Assembly (NCBI RefSeq): GCF_030817475.1
Contig: NZ_JAUSZJ010000002.1
Coordinates: 5,656,626 to 5,720,625 of the forward strand
DNA from: Streptomyces sp. V2I9
Lineage (GTDB): Bacteria; Actinomycetota; Actinomycetes; Streptomycetales; Streptomycetaceae
Direction of reading: 5' to 3'
DNA length: 64,000 nt
The notes below the pieces were generated by a model. It ran no database searches. It saw only the letters and a list, made by a program, of their open reading frames with translations, and was not told the DNA's origin. A program made the translations under genes and the position numbers. Shown one piece after another: positions 40,691-49,807 of the stretch (its first letter is position 1; the number at the start of each line of letters is the position of its first letter).

Positions 40691-41425
40691 ATGGGAAGCA
40701 CGGGCACGGTGCTGCGCGAATTGCGCGGCGCACAGAAGAGCGCCAAGGGCGTCTCGCTCTACTCGCGGTACGTGAACCGGCCTGCCGGCCGTGTGCTCGC
40801 GGCCGGGGCTTTCAGAGCGGGGATGACGCCCAATCAGGTCACCGTGGCGAGCGGGCTGTTCACCTATGGCGCCCTGGCCGCGGTCGCCCTCGTCGAACCG
40901 TCCTGGACGCTCGCCGTCCTGGTCTACGCGGCCCTCGCGGCCGGCTTCGCCCTCGACTCGGCGGACGGGCAGCTCGCGCGGCTCACCGGCCGGGGCGGAC
41001 CCGACGGGGAGTGGCTGGACCACGTGGTGGACTGCGGCAAGCTGGTGCTCGTCCACACCGCCGTCCTGATCTCCTTCTACCGCTTCGGTGAACTGCCGTC
41101 GGACGCGTGGCTGTTGCTGCCCCTGGGCTTCCAGCTGGCCGCCGTGGTCACGTTCTGCGCGGGGCTGCTGCGCGAACAGCTCGGCAAGGCGGCGGCGAGT
41201 GCCCGGGGGCCTTCCTGGGCGGTGCCGCGGGCGGCGGCCTCTCCGGTGCGGGCGGTGGCGCTGCTGCCCGCCGACTACGGGGTGTTCTGCCTGGTGTTCC
41301 TGCTGCTCGGCGCACCCGACGCCTTCCGCGCCGGGTACGCCGTGCTCGCCGTGGTGCACACGCTGTTCCTGGCGGCCTTCCTCGCCAAGTGGTTCAGGGA
41401 GCTGAAAGGGCTCCGGGCCGGTTGA
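40691..41425 (+). CDS. CDP-alcohol phosphatidyltransferase family protein
   Basis: A 244-residue membrane enzyme. The complete CDP-alcohol phosphotransferase signature D-x2-DG-x2-AR-x8-G-x3-D-x3-D is present (DSADGQLARLTGRGGPDGEWLDHVVD region, residues about 97-122), followed by four hydrophobic segments. It moves a phosphoalcohol from a CDP carrier onto an alcohol or lipid. Next to a cytidylyltransferase-fold gene, the pair could make and use a CDP-activated polyol for lipid or glycan decoration. ATG 40691 is preceded by GGGGGG. It is convergent with, and overlaps by 32 bp, the next gene. Confidence 0.88.
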   Translation: MGSTGTVLRELRGAQKSAKGVSLYSRYVNRPAGRVLAAGAFRAGMTPNQVTVASGLFTYGALAAVALVEPSWTLAVLVYAALAAGFALDSADGQLARLTGRGGPDGEWLDHVVDCGKLVLVHTAVLISFYRFGELPSDAWLLLPLGFQLAAVVTFCAGLLREQLGKAAASARGPSWAVPRAAASPVRAVALLPADYGVFCLVFLLLGAPDAFRAGYAVLAVVHTLFLAAFLAKWFRELKGLRAG

Positions 41426-41843
41426 CGAGAACGTCCAGTGCCCGGCGCAGCTGGGTGCTGGACGTGTGCACGGTGTACGGGAAGTAGACGACCTCCACGC
41501 CGACTTCGGCGAAGTCGCGCTCCAGCTTCTGGCCCTTCTCCGTGCCCCGCCAGTCGTCCCCCTTGAAGATCACGTCGAACCGGACCTGCTGCCAGGTCTC
41601 GACCTTGTCCGGCACGGTCTCCACGAACGCGGCGTCCACGAAGCGCACGCTGCGGACGATCTCCAGCCGTTCGCGGAGCGGGATGACCGGTGTGTGGCCC
41701 TTGGCGAGTGCGGCCATCTCGTCCGACACGACCCCCGCGACCAGGTAGTCGCACTGACTGCGGGCGTGCCGCAGGATGTTGAGGTGCCCGACGTGGAACA
41801 GGTCGTACACGCCGGGTGCGTAACCCACTCTGTGCTGCACCAT
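41394..41843 (-). CDS. Adenylyl/cytidylyltransferase family protein (TagD/glycerol-3-phosphate cytidylyltransferase-like)
   Basis: A 149-residue nucleotidyltransferase. The HxGH motif is in GVYDLFHVGHLNILRHAR, IPLRERLEIVRSVRFVDA is the R-x-x-I region, and the C-terminal ISSTxR-type motif reads VHTSSTQLRR. The size and FKGDDWRGTEKGQKLE-like segment fit the glycerol-3-phosphate/ethanolamine-phosphate cytidylyltransferase branch. ATG 41843 is chosen for its GGGGGAGAG site; the frame is open further to 41909. It most likely supplies a CDP-alcohol for the neighbouring phosphotransferase or for the surface glycan. Confidence 0.9.
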   Translation of the reverse strand: MVQHRVGYAPGVYDLFHVGHLNILRHARSQCDYLVAGVVSDEMAALAKGHTPVIPLRERLEIVRSVRFVDAAFVETVPDKVETWQQVRFDVIFKGDDWRGTEKGQKLERDFAEVGVEVVYFPYTVHTSSTQLRRALDVLVNRPGALSAP

Positions 41844-41993
41844 CCGTATCTCTCCCCCCACGGTGAACGTGATCCGGTGATGTTCCAACGACCTTACTGT
41901 GAAGAACACTTGTGCAAGCCGTGAACGGATAAGCTCGGCACGGGCTGTCCCCTGCCGGGGGCAGCGGCTGTCGTGGGGGAAGGCGATCGTCCG

Positions 41994-43256
41994 ATGTCCG
42001 AAGCGTCAGGGGCCAGTCCGCTCGGAGGCCGCCGCCTGCTGGTGGTGTCGACCAACTACGCGCCGGAGCTCACCGGCATAGGCCCGTACGCGGCGCAGCT
42101 CGCCGAGCACTGGGCCGCGTCCGGCGCCCGCGTCCGCGCCCTGACCGGCATGCCGCACTACCCCTCCTGGCGGCTGGAGGACGGTTACCGGGGCGTCTGG
42201 CGGACGGTCGAGATACGCGGCGGCGTCGGCGTGCACCGACGCCGGCACTATGTGCCGCCCCGTCAGACAGCTCTGAAGCGCGCGGCGTTCGAGGCGAGCG
42301 TCCTGGCGACCGGGCTGGTGGCCCCGCCGCCGGGACGGCCCGACGCCGTGATATCCCAGATGCCCACCCTCGCCGGAGGCGTCATCGGAGCCCGTATCGC
42401 CCGCCGCCACCGCGTCCCCCACATACCCGTCGTCCAGGACCTGATGGGCGCCGCCGCCGCACAGAGCGGCATCCGGGGCGGGGGCAGGGCCGCGGCCGTC
42501 GCCGCGGCGGCCGAACGGTACGCCCTGCGCGGAGCCGCCCTCGTCGGGGTCATCCACGAGAGCTTCGTCCCCGGCGTCCGGGCGCTCGGCGTCGACCCCG
42601 GACGCATCCGGATCGTCCCCAACTGGACCCATGTGCAGGGCCCCACCGCCGACCGGGCCACGACCCGGGCCCGGCTCGGCTGGCCCGAGACCACCCCGGT
42701 GATCCTGCACTCCGGCAACATGGGGCTCAAGCAGGGCCTGGAGGTCCTGGTGGACGCCGCCCGGCTCGCCCCGGACGTCCGCGTCGTCCTGATGGGCGAC
42801 GGCAACCAGCGCGACGCCCTGCGCGCCCGCGCCGAAGGGCTGTCCAACGTGGACTTCCTGGAGCCGGCCGGGGCCGAGGAGTTCACCGACGTCCTCGCCG
42901 CCGCCGACGTCCTCGCGGTCACCCAGCGCGCCTCGGTCCTCGACATGAGCGTCCCCTCCAAGCTCACCTCCTACTTCACCTCCGCCCGCCCCGTGATCGC
43001 GTCCGTCGCCGACGAGGGCGGCACCGCCGACGAGGTCCGCCGCTCGGGGGCCGGGGTCCTCGTCGCCCCCGAGGACCCGGCCGCCCTGCTGGAAGCCGTA
43101 CGGAAGCTGTCCGAGGACCCGGCGGCCGCCGACGCCCTCGGGGCCGAGGGCCCCCGCTACGTCGCCCGCCACCTGAGCCGGGAAGCGGGCCTCGCCCGCT
43201 TCGACGCCCTGCTCGCCGAGGTCCTGCCGGACACCCGAGGAAGCCGCCGCCGATGA
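41994..43256 (+). CDS. GT4-type glycosyltransferase (WcaI-like)
   Basis: A 420-residue GT-B glycosyltransferase. The N-terminal acceptor domain opens with RLLVVSTNYAPELTGIGPYAAQLAEHWAASGARVRALTGMPHYPSW, typical of WcaI-like colanic-acid transferases. The C-terminal nucleotide-sugar domain has ILHSGNMGLKQGLEVLVDAARL and the SVPSKLTSYFTSARPVIA loop with the E-x7-E region in degenerate form. ATG 41994 is preferred; a GTG at 41973 is in frame. It begins a run of three overlapping genes (glycosyltransferase, chain-length protein, flippase). Confidence 0.9.
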   Translation: MSEASGASPLGGRRLLVVSTNYAPELTGIGPYAAQLAEHWAASGARVRALTGMPHYPSWRLEDGYRGVWRTVEIRGGVGVHRRRHYVPPRQTALKRAAFEASVLATGLVAPPPGRPDAVISQMPTLAGGVIGARIARRHRVPHIPVVQDLMGAAAAQSGIRGGGRAAAVAAAAERYALRGAALVGVIHESFVPGVRALGVDPGRIRIVPNWTHVQGPTADRATTRARLGWPETTPVILHSGNMGLKQGLEVLVDAARLAPDVRVVLMGDGNQRDALRARAEGLSNVDFLEPAGAEEFTDVLAAADVLAVTQRASVLDMSVPSKLTSYFTSARPVIASVADEGGTADEVRRSGAGVLVAPEDPAALLEAVRKLSEDPAAADALGAEGPRYVARHLSREAGLARFDALLAEVLPDTRGSRRR

Positions 43257-44950
43257 CACCGCAGCACCGCACCCCCGACGAGCAGGACGAACCGGCGCTC
43301 CTGCGCGATCAGTTCCGCCAACTCCTGCGCTACCGCTCACTGCTGGCCACCGGCGTCGTCATCGGCCTGCTCGGCGGCGGCTACCTCGCCCTCGGCGGCG
43401 AGGACACCTACACGGCCACCGGCGAGGTGCTCGTACGCTCCGCGATCTCCGACCCCTTCGCCGCCGGAGCCACCGCCGACAAGGGCATCAACATCGGCTC
43501 CGAACGCCAGACCGCCGTCAGCGACACCGTCGGCACCCTCGCCGCCGGAACCCTCCTCAAGGCGGGCGACGACGTGACCGCCCAGAAGCTCCTCTCCGGC
43601 CTCCAGGTCACCAATCCGCCCAACACCCTCACCCTCCGCTTCTCCTACACCGCCACCGACCCCGAGCGGGCCCGCGCCCGCGCCGAAGCCCTCGCGGGCG
43701 CCTACCTGACCCACCGCAGGGCGCGGACCGAGGAGAGCATCCAGAACATGTCCGACGGCTACCGGGCCCAGCTCCGCCCGCTGGAGGAGAAACGCGACCT
43801 GCTGGAGGAGCAGACCGGCGGCACGGCCGACGACGTCACCAGCGCCCGCGCCAACATCATCGTCTCCATCTCCGAGCTGAGCCGGAAGATCTCCGAGCTC
43901 AAGGCCCTGGACACCACGCCCGGTTACCTCAACAAGAAGCCCGTCGCCCCCACCTCGCCCACCGGGCCGGGGCTGCCCCTGCTCCTTGGGCTCGGCGGCG
44001 TCGTCGGTCTCGCCCTGGGACTCCTGCTCTCCTGGGTGCGCCTCGTCTTCGACCCCGCCGTACGCTCCACCCGCGAGCTCGTCCACTCCCTCGGCGCGCC
44101 CCTGCTCGGCACCCTGCCCCGCGAACGCACCGCCTCCGGCGGCCTGCTCGCCATCGGCCGCGGCAGCTCCCGGCTGGCCGAGGAATACCGTGCGGTCGCC
44201 TTCCGGCTCGCCTACGACCCGGCGTTCGCCGAGAGCCGCCGGCTCCTGGTCACCGCGCCGCGCGGCGACAACGCGGCGGCCGCCGCCGCTGCCGCCAACC
44301 TGGCCGCCGCCTTCGCCGAGATGGGCCGCGACGTCCTGCTCGTCGAGGCGGACCTGCGCACCCCCGCCCTCGTCCGCGACCTGGGCAGGGCCGCCCACGA
44401 AGTGCGCCCGCCGCGCTGGGCCGCCGAGGAGGGCGACCGCACCTGGCCCAGCGGCGGCCGCACCAACGTGGACGTGCCCGGCTCCGGTGCCTTCGCCCTG
44501 ATCCCCGGCACCACCGCCGACAACGTTCCGCGCACCCTGACCTCCCCGTCGGTCGGCCGCATCGTCGCCGAGGCCGACCGGCCCGGCAACGTCGTCATCG
44601 TCCTCGCCCCGCCGGTCCTCTCCTACGCCGACGCGGTCGCCCTGGTCGACCGGGTGGAAGGCGTCATGATCGTCTGCGACCCGCGCGAGGTGCACCGCAG
44701 CGACCTCGAACGCATCCGCGAGATCATCGGCGCCTCCGGCGGTTCCGTCCTCGGCGCGCTGCTCCACCCGGGCCGGGGACGCCTGCGCCGGGCCGAGCGC
44801 CGCGCCGCCTCCACCCGGCGCCGCCGCTCCCGCGGCGGGGACGACGACGGCGGAGCACCGTCCGCCGGGGCCGGCGGGCCCGAGCTGACCGGCGATCCCA
44901 CCGAGACCCTCGGCCTGCGCGCCTTCACCCAGCCGGCCGCGCCCCGGTGA
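43253..44950 (+). CDS. Wzz/BY-kinase-like polysaccharide co-polymerase with degenerate ATP site
   Basis: A 565-residue protein: N-terminal cytoplasmic segment, transmembrane helix (about 29-49), extracytoplasmic Wzz-type domain, second helix (about 242-265) and a cytoplasmic BY-kinase-like domain (about 280-510). The Walker A position reads VTAPRGDNAAAAAA (near residue 331-345), so the GxxGKS/T lysine is missing. Walker A' survives as VLLVEADLRTP. The C-terminal tail is Arg-rich and then acidic rather than a tyrosine cluster. It probably sets glycan chain length as a structural co-polymerase without kinase activity. It overlaps both neighbours by 4 bp. Confidence 0.88.
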   Translation: MTPQHRTPDEQDEPALLRDQFRQLLRYRSLLATGVVIGLLGGGYLALGGEDTYTATGEVLVRSAISDPFAAGATADKGINIGSERQTAVSDTVGTLAAGTLLKAGDDVTAQKLLSGLQVTNPPNTLTLRFSYTATDPERARARAEALAGAYLTHRRARTEESIQNMSDGYRAQLRPLEEKRDLLEEQTGGTADDVTSARANIIVSISELSRKISELKALDTTPGYLNKKPVAPTSPTGPGLPLLLGLGGVVGLALGLLLSWVRLVFDPAVRSTRELVHSLGAPLLGTLPRERTASGGLLAIGRGSSRLAEEYRAVAFRLAYDPAFAESRRLLVTAPRGDNAAAAAAAANLAAAFAEMGRDVLLVEADLRTPALVRDLGRAAHEVRPPRWAAEEGDRTWPSGGRTNVDVPGSGAFALIPGTTADNVPRTLTSPSVGRIVAEADRPGNVVIVLAPPVLSYADAVALVDRVEGVMIVCDPREVHRSDLERIREIIGASGGSVLGALLHPGRGRLRRAERRAASTRRRRSRGGDDDGGAPSAGAGGPELTGDPTETLGLRAFTQPAAPR

Positions 44951-46191
44951 GAGCCCGCACCGCCGTCCTCTGCTCGGTCGCCGACCAGGGCGTGGCGGCA
45001 CTCACCAACATCCTGGTGCTGGTGGCCGCCGCCCGTCTGACCACCGTCTCCGACTTCGCCCGGTTCTCCGCGGTCTACCTGGTCTTCACGGTGCTCCTCG
45101 GCGTCTCGGGCGCGTACACCGGGCAGCCGCTGGTCCTCCTGCGCGGCGCGGGGGAGGAGACCCGGAGCGCGTGCCGCTCCGCCGTCGCCTTCACCGTCCT
45201 CGCCTCGGCCGCCCTCGGCGCACCCCTCGCGGCTCTCTGCGCGCTCCTCCCCGGTGACACGGCCCGCGCCCTGGCGATGCTCGGCCTCGTCCTGCCCGTG
45301 GTGCTGGGGCAGGACGCCGTACGGTACGCCTTCTCCGCGCTCCGCCAGCCCCATCTCGCCCTGGCTTCCGACCTGGTGCGGCTCGCCGGCGTGATCGCGG
45401 CGCTCTCCGCGCAGACGTACGGGGCGGCACCGGCGCGCCTGATCGCCGTCTGGGGCCTCTCCGCCCTGCCCGCCCTCCTGCTGTCCGCCGCCCTCCTCCA
45501 CCGGGCCACCCCGGGGGCCCCCGTACGGCTGCGCCCGATGCTGCGGCGCGGCTACCTCGGGCAGCGCTTCACCGTCGAGTTCGGCGTGGGCAACGCGACC
45601 GGCCAGCTCTCCGTCCTCGGCCTCGGCGCGGTCGGCACCCCGTTGCTGGTCGGCGCGCTGCGCGGGGCCACCACCCTGTTCGGCCCGCTCAACGTGCTCT
45701 ACACCTCGGCCACCTCCTTCGGCCCCCCGCTGCTCGGCCGCATAGCGGGCGAACGCCGCCGGGTCCGGGCCACCGCCGCCCTCGCCGCCGTCCTCGCGGC
45801 GACCGCCGCGCTCTGGGCCACCGCGCTCGCCCTGCTGCCCGACACCGCGGGCCGTCAACTCCTCGGTGACACCTGGCCCACGGCCGCCGCCCTGCTCCCG
45901 GCCACCGGCAGCCAGTACGCCGCGATGGCGGTGGGCACCTGCGGCCTGCTCGCCCTGCGGATGCTCGACCCGCGCACCACACTCGCCATCCAGGTCGTCT
46001 TCTCGCTCGCCGCCGTGGCGTTCCTCGCGGGCGGCTACGTCGTCGGCGGCATTCCGGGCGCGGCCTGGGGGCTGTTCCTGGGCTCGCTCTGCAAGGCGGC
46101 GGCCACCTGGATCAGGGTGGCCCGGCTCCGCCGCCGGGGGCCGCACACGGCCGGCGCCGTCAGCGCCGGCGCCGCGCCCTCTGCTCCCTGA
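44947..46191 (+). CDS. Polysaccharide flippase (Wzx/MATE-like) membrane protein
   Basis: A 414-residue protein with about 12 hydrophobic segments and few polar loops. It starts at GTG 44947, overlapping the co-polymerase stop. LRRGYLGQRFTVEFGVGNATGQLSVLGLGAV in the middle is a typical second-half start of PST-family exporters. It would flip undecaprenyl-linked repeat units across the membrane. Its last 32 bp overlap the convergent polymerase gene. Confidence 0.8.
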   Translation: MRARTAVLCSVADQGVAALTNILVLVAAARLTTVSDFARFSAVYLVFTVLLGVSGAYTGQPLVLLRGAGEETRSACRSAVAFTVLASAALGAPLAALCALLPGDTARALAMLGLVLPVVLGQDAVRYAFSALRQPHLALASDLVRLAGVIAALSAQTYGAAPARLIAVWGLSALPALLLSAALLHRATPGAPVRLRPMLRRGYLGQRFTVEFGVGNATGQLSVLGLGAVGTPLLVGALRGATTLFGPLNVLYTSATSFGPPLLGRIAGERRRVRATAALAAVLAATAALWATALALLPDTAGRQLLGDTWPTAAALLPATGSQYAAMAVGTCGLLALRMLDPRTTLAIQVVFSLAAVAFLAGGYVVGGIPGAAWGLFLGSLCKAAATWIRVARLRRRGPHTAGAVSAGAAPSAP

Positions 46192-47683
46192 ACGTGCTCA
46201 GCAGCAGCAGGCACAGCGCCGCGATCGCCAGCTTCCCCGCCGCCTGGAGCAGCGGGCCGCGCAGCAGGATGAAGGTGTACCCGGCGATCAGCGGCGCGGC
46301 GATGGCCAGCACGCTGCCCGGACCCGGCCCCGCGCGGGTGACGGCGCGTGCGTACCGGCGGTCGGTCCGGGCCGCCGCGTAACCGATCAGCGCCATACCG
46401 CCGACCATTCCGGCCGCGCCGGCGTCGACCCAGAACTCGGTCCACAGCGGGGCCGAGAGATTGGTCATCCGCAGCCCCATCCACTGGCCCACCCGGACCC
46501 CGGTGTCCTCCGGCTTGCCGCTCCACAGGGCGCGCGGCACGAAGAACAGGGCGGAGCCCGACAGTTGGCGCCCGTAGGTATGGCCTCGGGTGTCGACCCA
46601 CGAGATGGTGTTGGCGAACATCACCATCTGGTCGTAGTCCTTGGTCACCAGGGGCTCGAAGACCGAGGCCGACTGCGCGGGCCGCTGCCCCGCGTCGTCG
46701 TACCGGAACTTGTCCGCGTACGGGAACACCACCAGCGCCCCCACCACCCCCGTCGCCAGCACCGTGCGGTAGACCGCCGCGCTGCTCGGGAGCGCGGTGA
46801 AAACGAACGCCAGCAAGACCGTCAGGAACCAGTAACGGGCGTTGGAGATCGGGTTGTTCACCACCAGGTTCAGAGCCGCCAGGGCCACCCACACCAGTAC
46901 CGTGGACGGCGCGCGCCGGGCCCGGCGGGAGGTGGCCAGGCGGCGGGTGTAGAAGAGCAGCGCCAGCAGCGCCGGAACCTGGCCGAAGCCCTTGAGGAAC
47001 GCCGAGCCGACGTTGGACCCCTCCGCGGCGACCCCGGTCGCCGCGACGGTCTCGTTGATCTCCTGCCGGCTGGAGAAGAAGACCGCGGGGCCGCCGACCT
47101 TCAGGACGTAGAACGCGCTCGCGGTGAACGCCAGCAGCACCAGCAGCCGCAGCCGCACGGGATGGGCCACGGCCGGCCCCCAGCTCCGGGCCGAGGGCCT
47201 GCGGCGGCGCAGCGGGCGCCGGGAGGCCAGGAGCGCGCCCAGATCGTAGGCGGTGCACCCCACCAGCACCATCGAGATGGCCGTGATCAGGTCCTGGCGC
47301 GGTCCGACCATCGGCGTCGGCGTCTGCCCGATCACCACCTGGGCGAACGGGGCCACGCCCATGGCGATGTACACGAACATCCAGAAGACGCCCTGGAGCA
47401 GCCGCCGCCGGGTCGAGAGGATCATCGTCGCGAGCCGGGCCCCCGCATAGCAGGTCAGCACCAGCTGGAGCCAGTACGCGGTGTCCCGCACCCCGGTGCC
47501 GGGCTGAGCGGCGATCACGGCGGGCAGGAAGCAGACCAGCCCCAGGATGAGCGGCACCGCCACCGCCCGCGACAGCATCGCCCAGGCGATCGGCCGCTCG
47601 GTCGTCCCGTCGGCCTGGCCGGCCGTCCTCGCGGGGACCTTCCCGTGCGACGGCGCGGACGCCGACGTGTGCACCGACGTCAT
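46160..47683 (-). CDS. O-antigen/exopolysaccharide polymerase-like membrane protein (Wzy-type)
   Basis: A 507-residue protein with about 12-13 transmembrane helices and a large central periplasmic loop (about residues 300-400: DDAGQRPAQSASVFEPLVTKDYDQMVMFANTISWVDTRGHTYG and PRALWSGKPEDTGVRVGQW). The P-R-x-x-W-x-x-K-P motif in that loop is seen in oligosaccharide polymerases such as WzyE/ExoQ-like proteins. It would polymerise lipid-linked repeat units. ATG 47683 follows a CTGGGGGGC site. It diverges from the GT4 gene at 47792 across 108 bp. Confidence 0.8.
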   Translation of the reverse strand: MTSVHTSASAPSHGKVPARTAGQADGTTERPIAWAMLSRAVAVPLILGLVCFLPAVIAAQPGTGVRDTAYWLQLVLTCYAGARLATMILSTRRRLLQGVFWMFVYIAMGVAPFAQVVIGQTPTPMVGPRQDLITAISMVLVGCTAYDLGALLASRRPLRRRRPSARSWGPAVAHPVRLRLLVLLAFTASAFYVLKVGGPAVFFSSRQEINETVAATGVAAEGSNVGSAFLKGFGQVPALLALLFYTRRLATSRRARRAPSTVLVWVALAALNLVVNNPISNARYWFLTVLLAFVFTALPSSAAVYRTVLATGVVGALVVFPYADKFRYDDAGQRPAQSASVFEPLVTKDYDQMVMFANTISWVDTRGHTYGRQLSGSALFFVPRALWSGKPEDTGVRVGQWMGLRMTNLSAPLWTEFWVDAGAAGMVGGMALIGYAAARTDRRYARAVTRAGPGPGSVLAIAAPLIAGYTFILLRGPLLQAAGKLAIAALCLLLLSTFREQRARRRR

Positions 47684-47791
47684 GCGCCCCCCAGGGATCA
47701 GTGAACCGCTGAACACTCTAACGAATCACCCCACTTGAGGAGAGCCGATGACTACCCTGTGCATACATGGCCGCAGTTGAGGGGAACTCTG

Positions 47792-48955
47792 GTGAAGATT
47801 CTGCACATCGTCACGCTCCACACCCCGGACCACGCCTTCGGCGGCCCGACGCGGGTGGCGTTCAATCTCACCAAGGTCCAGCGGGCGAACGGCGATGACG
47901 CCCGTGTCATGGCGCTCGCGGACGACTTCCCGGACGGCGAACTGCCCGGCCAGGTCGAGGGAGTTCCGGTCCATCTCTTCCAGGCCCGGCACGTGCTCCC
48001 GATGTTCGAGGTCAGCGGGATCACCTCCGCCTCCCTCCTGCGCACGGCGTACCGCATGATGCGCGGCGCGGACCTCGTCCACGTCCACCTGATGCGCGAC
48101 CTGGTGACGCTCCCCGCGGCGCTCCTCGCCCTCGCGTCCCGAACGCCCCTGGTCGTCCAGACCCACGGCATGATCGATCCCACCGAGAAGAGGGCCGCCC
48201 AGCTCACCGACGTGCTCGGGGTCCGCAAGGTGCTGCGCGAGGCGGACGCCGTCCTGCACCTCACCGAGATGGAGCGGGTCGACGTGAACGCCGTCGCCGC
48301 CCCCGTCCCGCTCACCCGCACCGTACGGCTGGTCAACGGCGTCCGTCCGCAGGAGCGCAAGCCTGCCCGCGACCCGGGCAGGCCGCCCACCGTGCTCTAC
48401 CTCGCCCGCGTCCAGGAGCGCAAGCGGCCCGAGGACTTCATCGCCGCGATGCCGCACGTCCTCGCCCGCCACCCCGAGGCCCGCTTCGTCCTGGCCGGAC
48501 CGGACACCGGAGCGCTGGACGGCACCCTCGCACTCGCGCGGAAGCTCGGCGTCACCGGCTCCCTGGACCACGTGGGGCCGCTGGAGCACGAGGAGGTCCT
48601 CGCCGCCGGACGCGAGGCCGACGTGTATGTGCTGCCCGCGATCGAGGAGCCCTTCCCGGTCTCGGTGCTGGAGGCGATGTCGGTCGGCACCCCGGTCGTC
48701 ATCACCCGCACCTGCGGGCAGGCCCCGGACGTCGCGGGGGCGGGGGCGGGCCGGGTCATCGACAGCCGGGTCGGGGAGGACGCGGCCAACGCCCGGAAGG
48801 TCGCCGACGCGATCCTGGAACTGCTGGAGCCGGAGGCCGCCGAGCAGGCGGGCAAGGCCGCCTGGGAGCTGGTGAACGAGCAGTTCACCATCGAGGCCGT
48901 CACCGCCACCCTCCGGCAGACCTACGAGGGCGTGGTCCGCCGGAGGCGGGGGTGA
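47792..48955 (+). CDS. GT4-family glycosyltransferase
   Basis: A 387-residue GT-B enzyme. The N-terminal part has FGGPTRVAFNLTKVQRANG and DLVHVHLMRDLVTLPAALLALASRTPLVVQTHG. The donor-binding domain has VLYLARVQERKRPEDFIAAMPHV and the EX7E motif in AIEEPFPVSVLEAMSVGTPVVIT (Glu-Glu ... Glu), all intact. GTG 47792 follows GAGGGGA; the frame is open upstream to 47735 without a better start. It converges with the GT2 gene 12 bp away. Confidence 0.92.
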   Translation: MKILHIVTLHTPDHAFGGPTRVAFNLTKVQRANGDDARVMALADDFPDGELPGQVEGVPVHLFQARHVLPMFEVSGITSASLLRTAYRMMRGADLVHVHLMRDLVTLPAALLALASRTPLVVQTHGMIDPTEKRAAQLTDVLGVRKVLREADAVLHLTEMERVDVNAVAAPVPLTRTVRLVNGVRPQERKPARDPGRPPTVLYLARVQERKRPEDFIAAMPHVLARHPEARFVLAGPDTGALDGTLALARKLGVTGSLDHVGPLEHEEVLAAGREADVYVLPAIEEPFPVSVLEAMSVGTPVVITRTCGQAPDVAGAGAGRVIDSRVGEDAANARKVADAILELLEPEAAEQAGKAAWELVNEQFTIEAVTATLRQTYEGVVRRRRG

Positions 48956-48967
48956 CCGGCGGTACGG

Positions 48968-49807
48968 TCAACGCATGGGCTTCTCACGTGACTTGAGGGA
49001 GATCTGCCAGCGGTAGAAGCTCATCGCCAGTGCGAAGTCCAGACCCGCCCGGCCATCCAGGAAGCCCCGCTTGTAGAGGTACATGTAGGCGAAGGACACC
49101 ACCGGCTTGAACGGGGCCTTGTGGAACAACTGCCCCTGACGGGACTTGACCTGACGCACCTGCTCCTTGACCCGGGGGTGGTGCTCCAGCCACGCCTCCC
49201 AGTCCGAGTAGCGGTTGTGGCGCTCGAACCAGGCGGTCACCGGGTCGAGGTCCTGGTGCTCGATGGGGTGGCTGAACGTGCCCACGCTCGGCGCGACCGG
49301 CTGGTAGTGGCCCTCCACCTCACCGATGCCCGGCGCGTCCAGGTCCCCGACCTCCGGGTAGTGGCAGCGGGTCCGGTCGGTCAACGACCGCTTGCGGATG
49401 GTGTATCCGTGCCGCAGCCGCTTCCCGGAGAACCAGTAGCCGAGCGGTATGTCGTACGCGGCCGGCTTCGGGGCCGCCGGATCGCGGAAGGTCTGCCGCA
49501 GTTCGGCCAGCAGGCCGGGGCTGAGCCGCTCGTCGCCGTCCAGGAGCAGGATCCAGTCCAGATCGGTGCGGACGTTCTCCAGGCACCACTGCTTCTTGCG
49601 CGGATGGCCCCCGTCCCAGGTGTACGTGACCACCTCGGCCCCGCATTCCTCCGCGATCTTGACCGTGTCGTCGGTGCTGTGGGAGTCCACCACCACGACC
49701 GCCTCGAAGTGGCCGAGCACGGATCTCACCGCCTCCGCGATGTTCAGCCCCTCGTTCTTCGTGGGGATCGCCACGGCTATCGGGAGCTTCGGCGTACCTG
49801 AGGTCAT
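48968..49807 (-). CDS. GT2-family glycosyltransferase (WaaE/KdtX-like)
   Basis: A 279-residue GT-A enzyme: IAVAIPTKNEGLNIAEAVRSVLG, VVVVDSHSTDDTVKIAEECGAEVV, and the metal-binding DxD as LLLDGDERLSPGLL. The C-terminal HNRYSDWEAWLEHH...KAPFKPVVSFAYMYLYKRGFLDGRAGLDFALAMSFYRW region is characteristic of the WaaE/KdtX branch, which adds glucose or similar residues. Its ATG overlaps the stop of the lipoprotein gene (49804-49807). Confidence 0.92.
   Translation of the reverse strand: MTSGTPKLPIAVAIPTKNEGLNIAEAVRSVLGHFEAVVVVDSHSTDDTVKIAEECGAEVVTYTWDGGHPRKKQWCLENVRTDLDWILLLDGDERLSPGLLAELRQTFRDPAAPKPAAYDIPLGYWFSGKRLRHGYTIRKRSLTDRTRCHYPEVGDLDAPGIGEVEGHYQPVAPSVGTFSHPIEHQDLDPVTAWFERHNRYSDWEAWLEHHPRVKEQVRQVKSRQGQLFHKAPFKPVVSFAYMYLYKRGFLDGRAGLDFALAMSFYRWQISLKSREKPMR

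Noticed and set aside
40691..41843. Phospholipid (phosphatidylinositol/phosphatidylglycerol) synthesis genes
   Set aside because: The CDP-alcohol phosphotransferase motif fits, but pairing with a TagD-like cytidylyltransferase and the polysaccharide locus makes glycan or polyol-phosphate chemistry more likely; left as family-level call.
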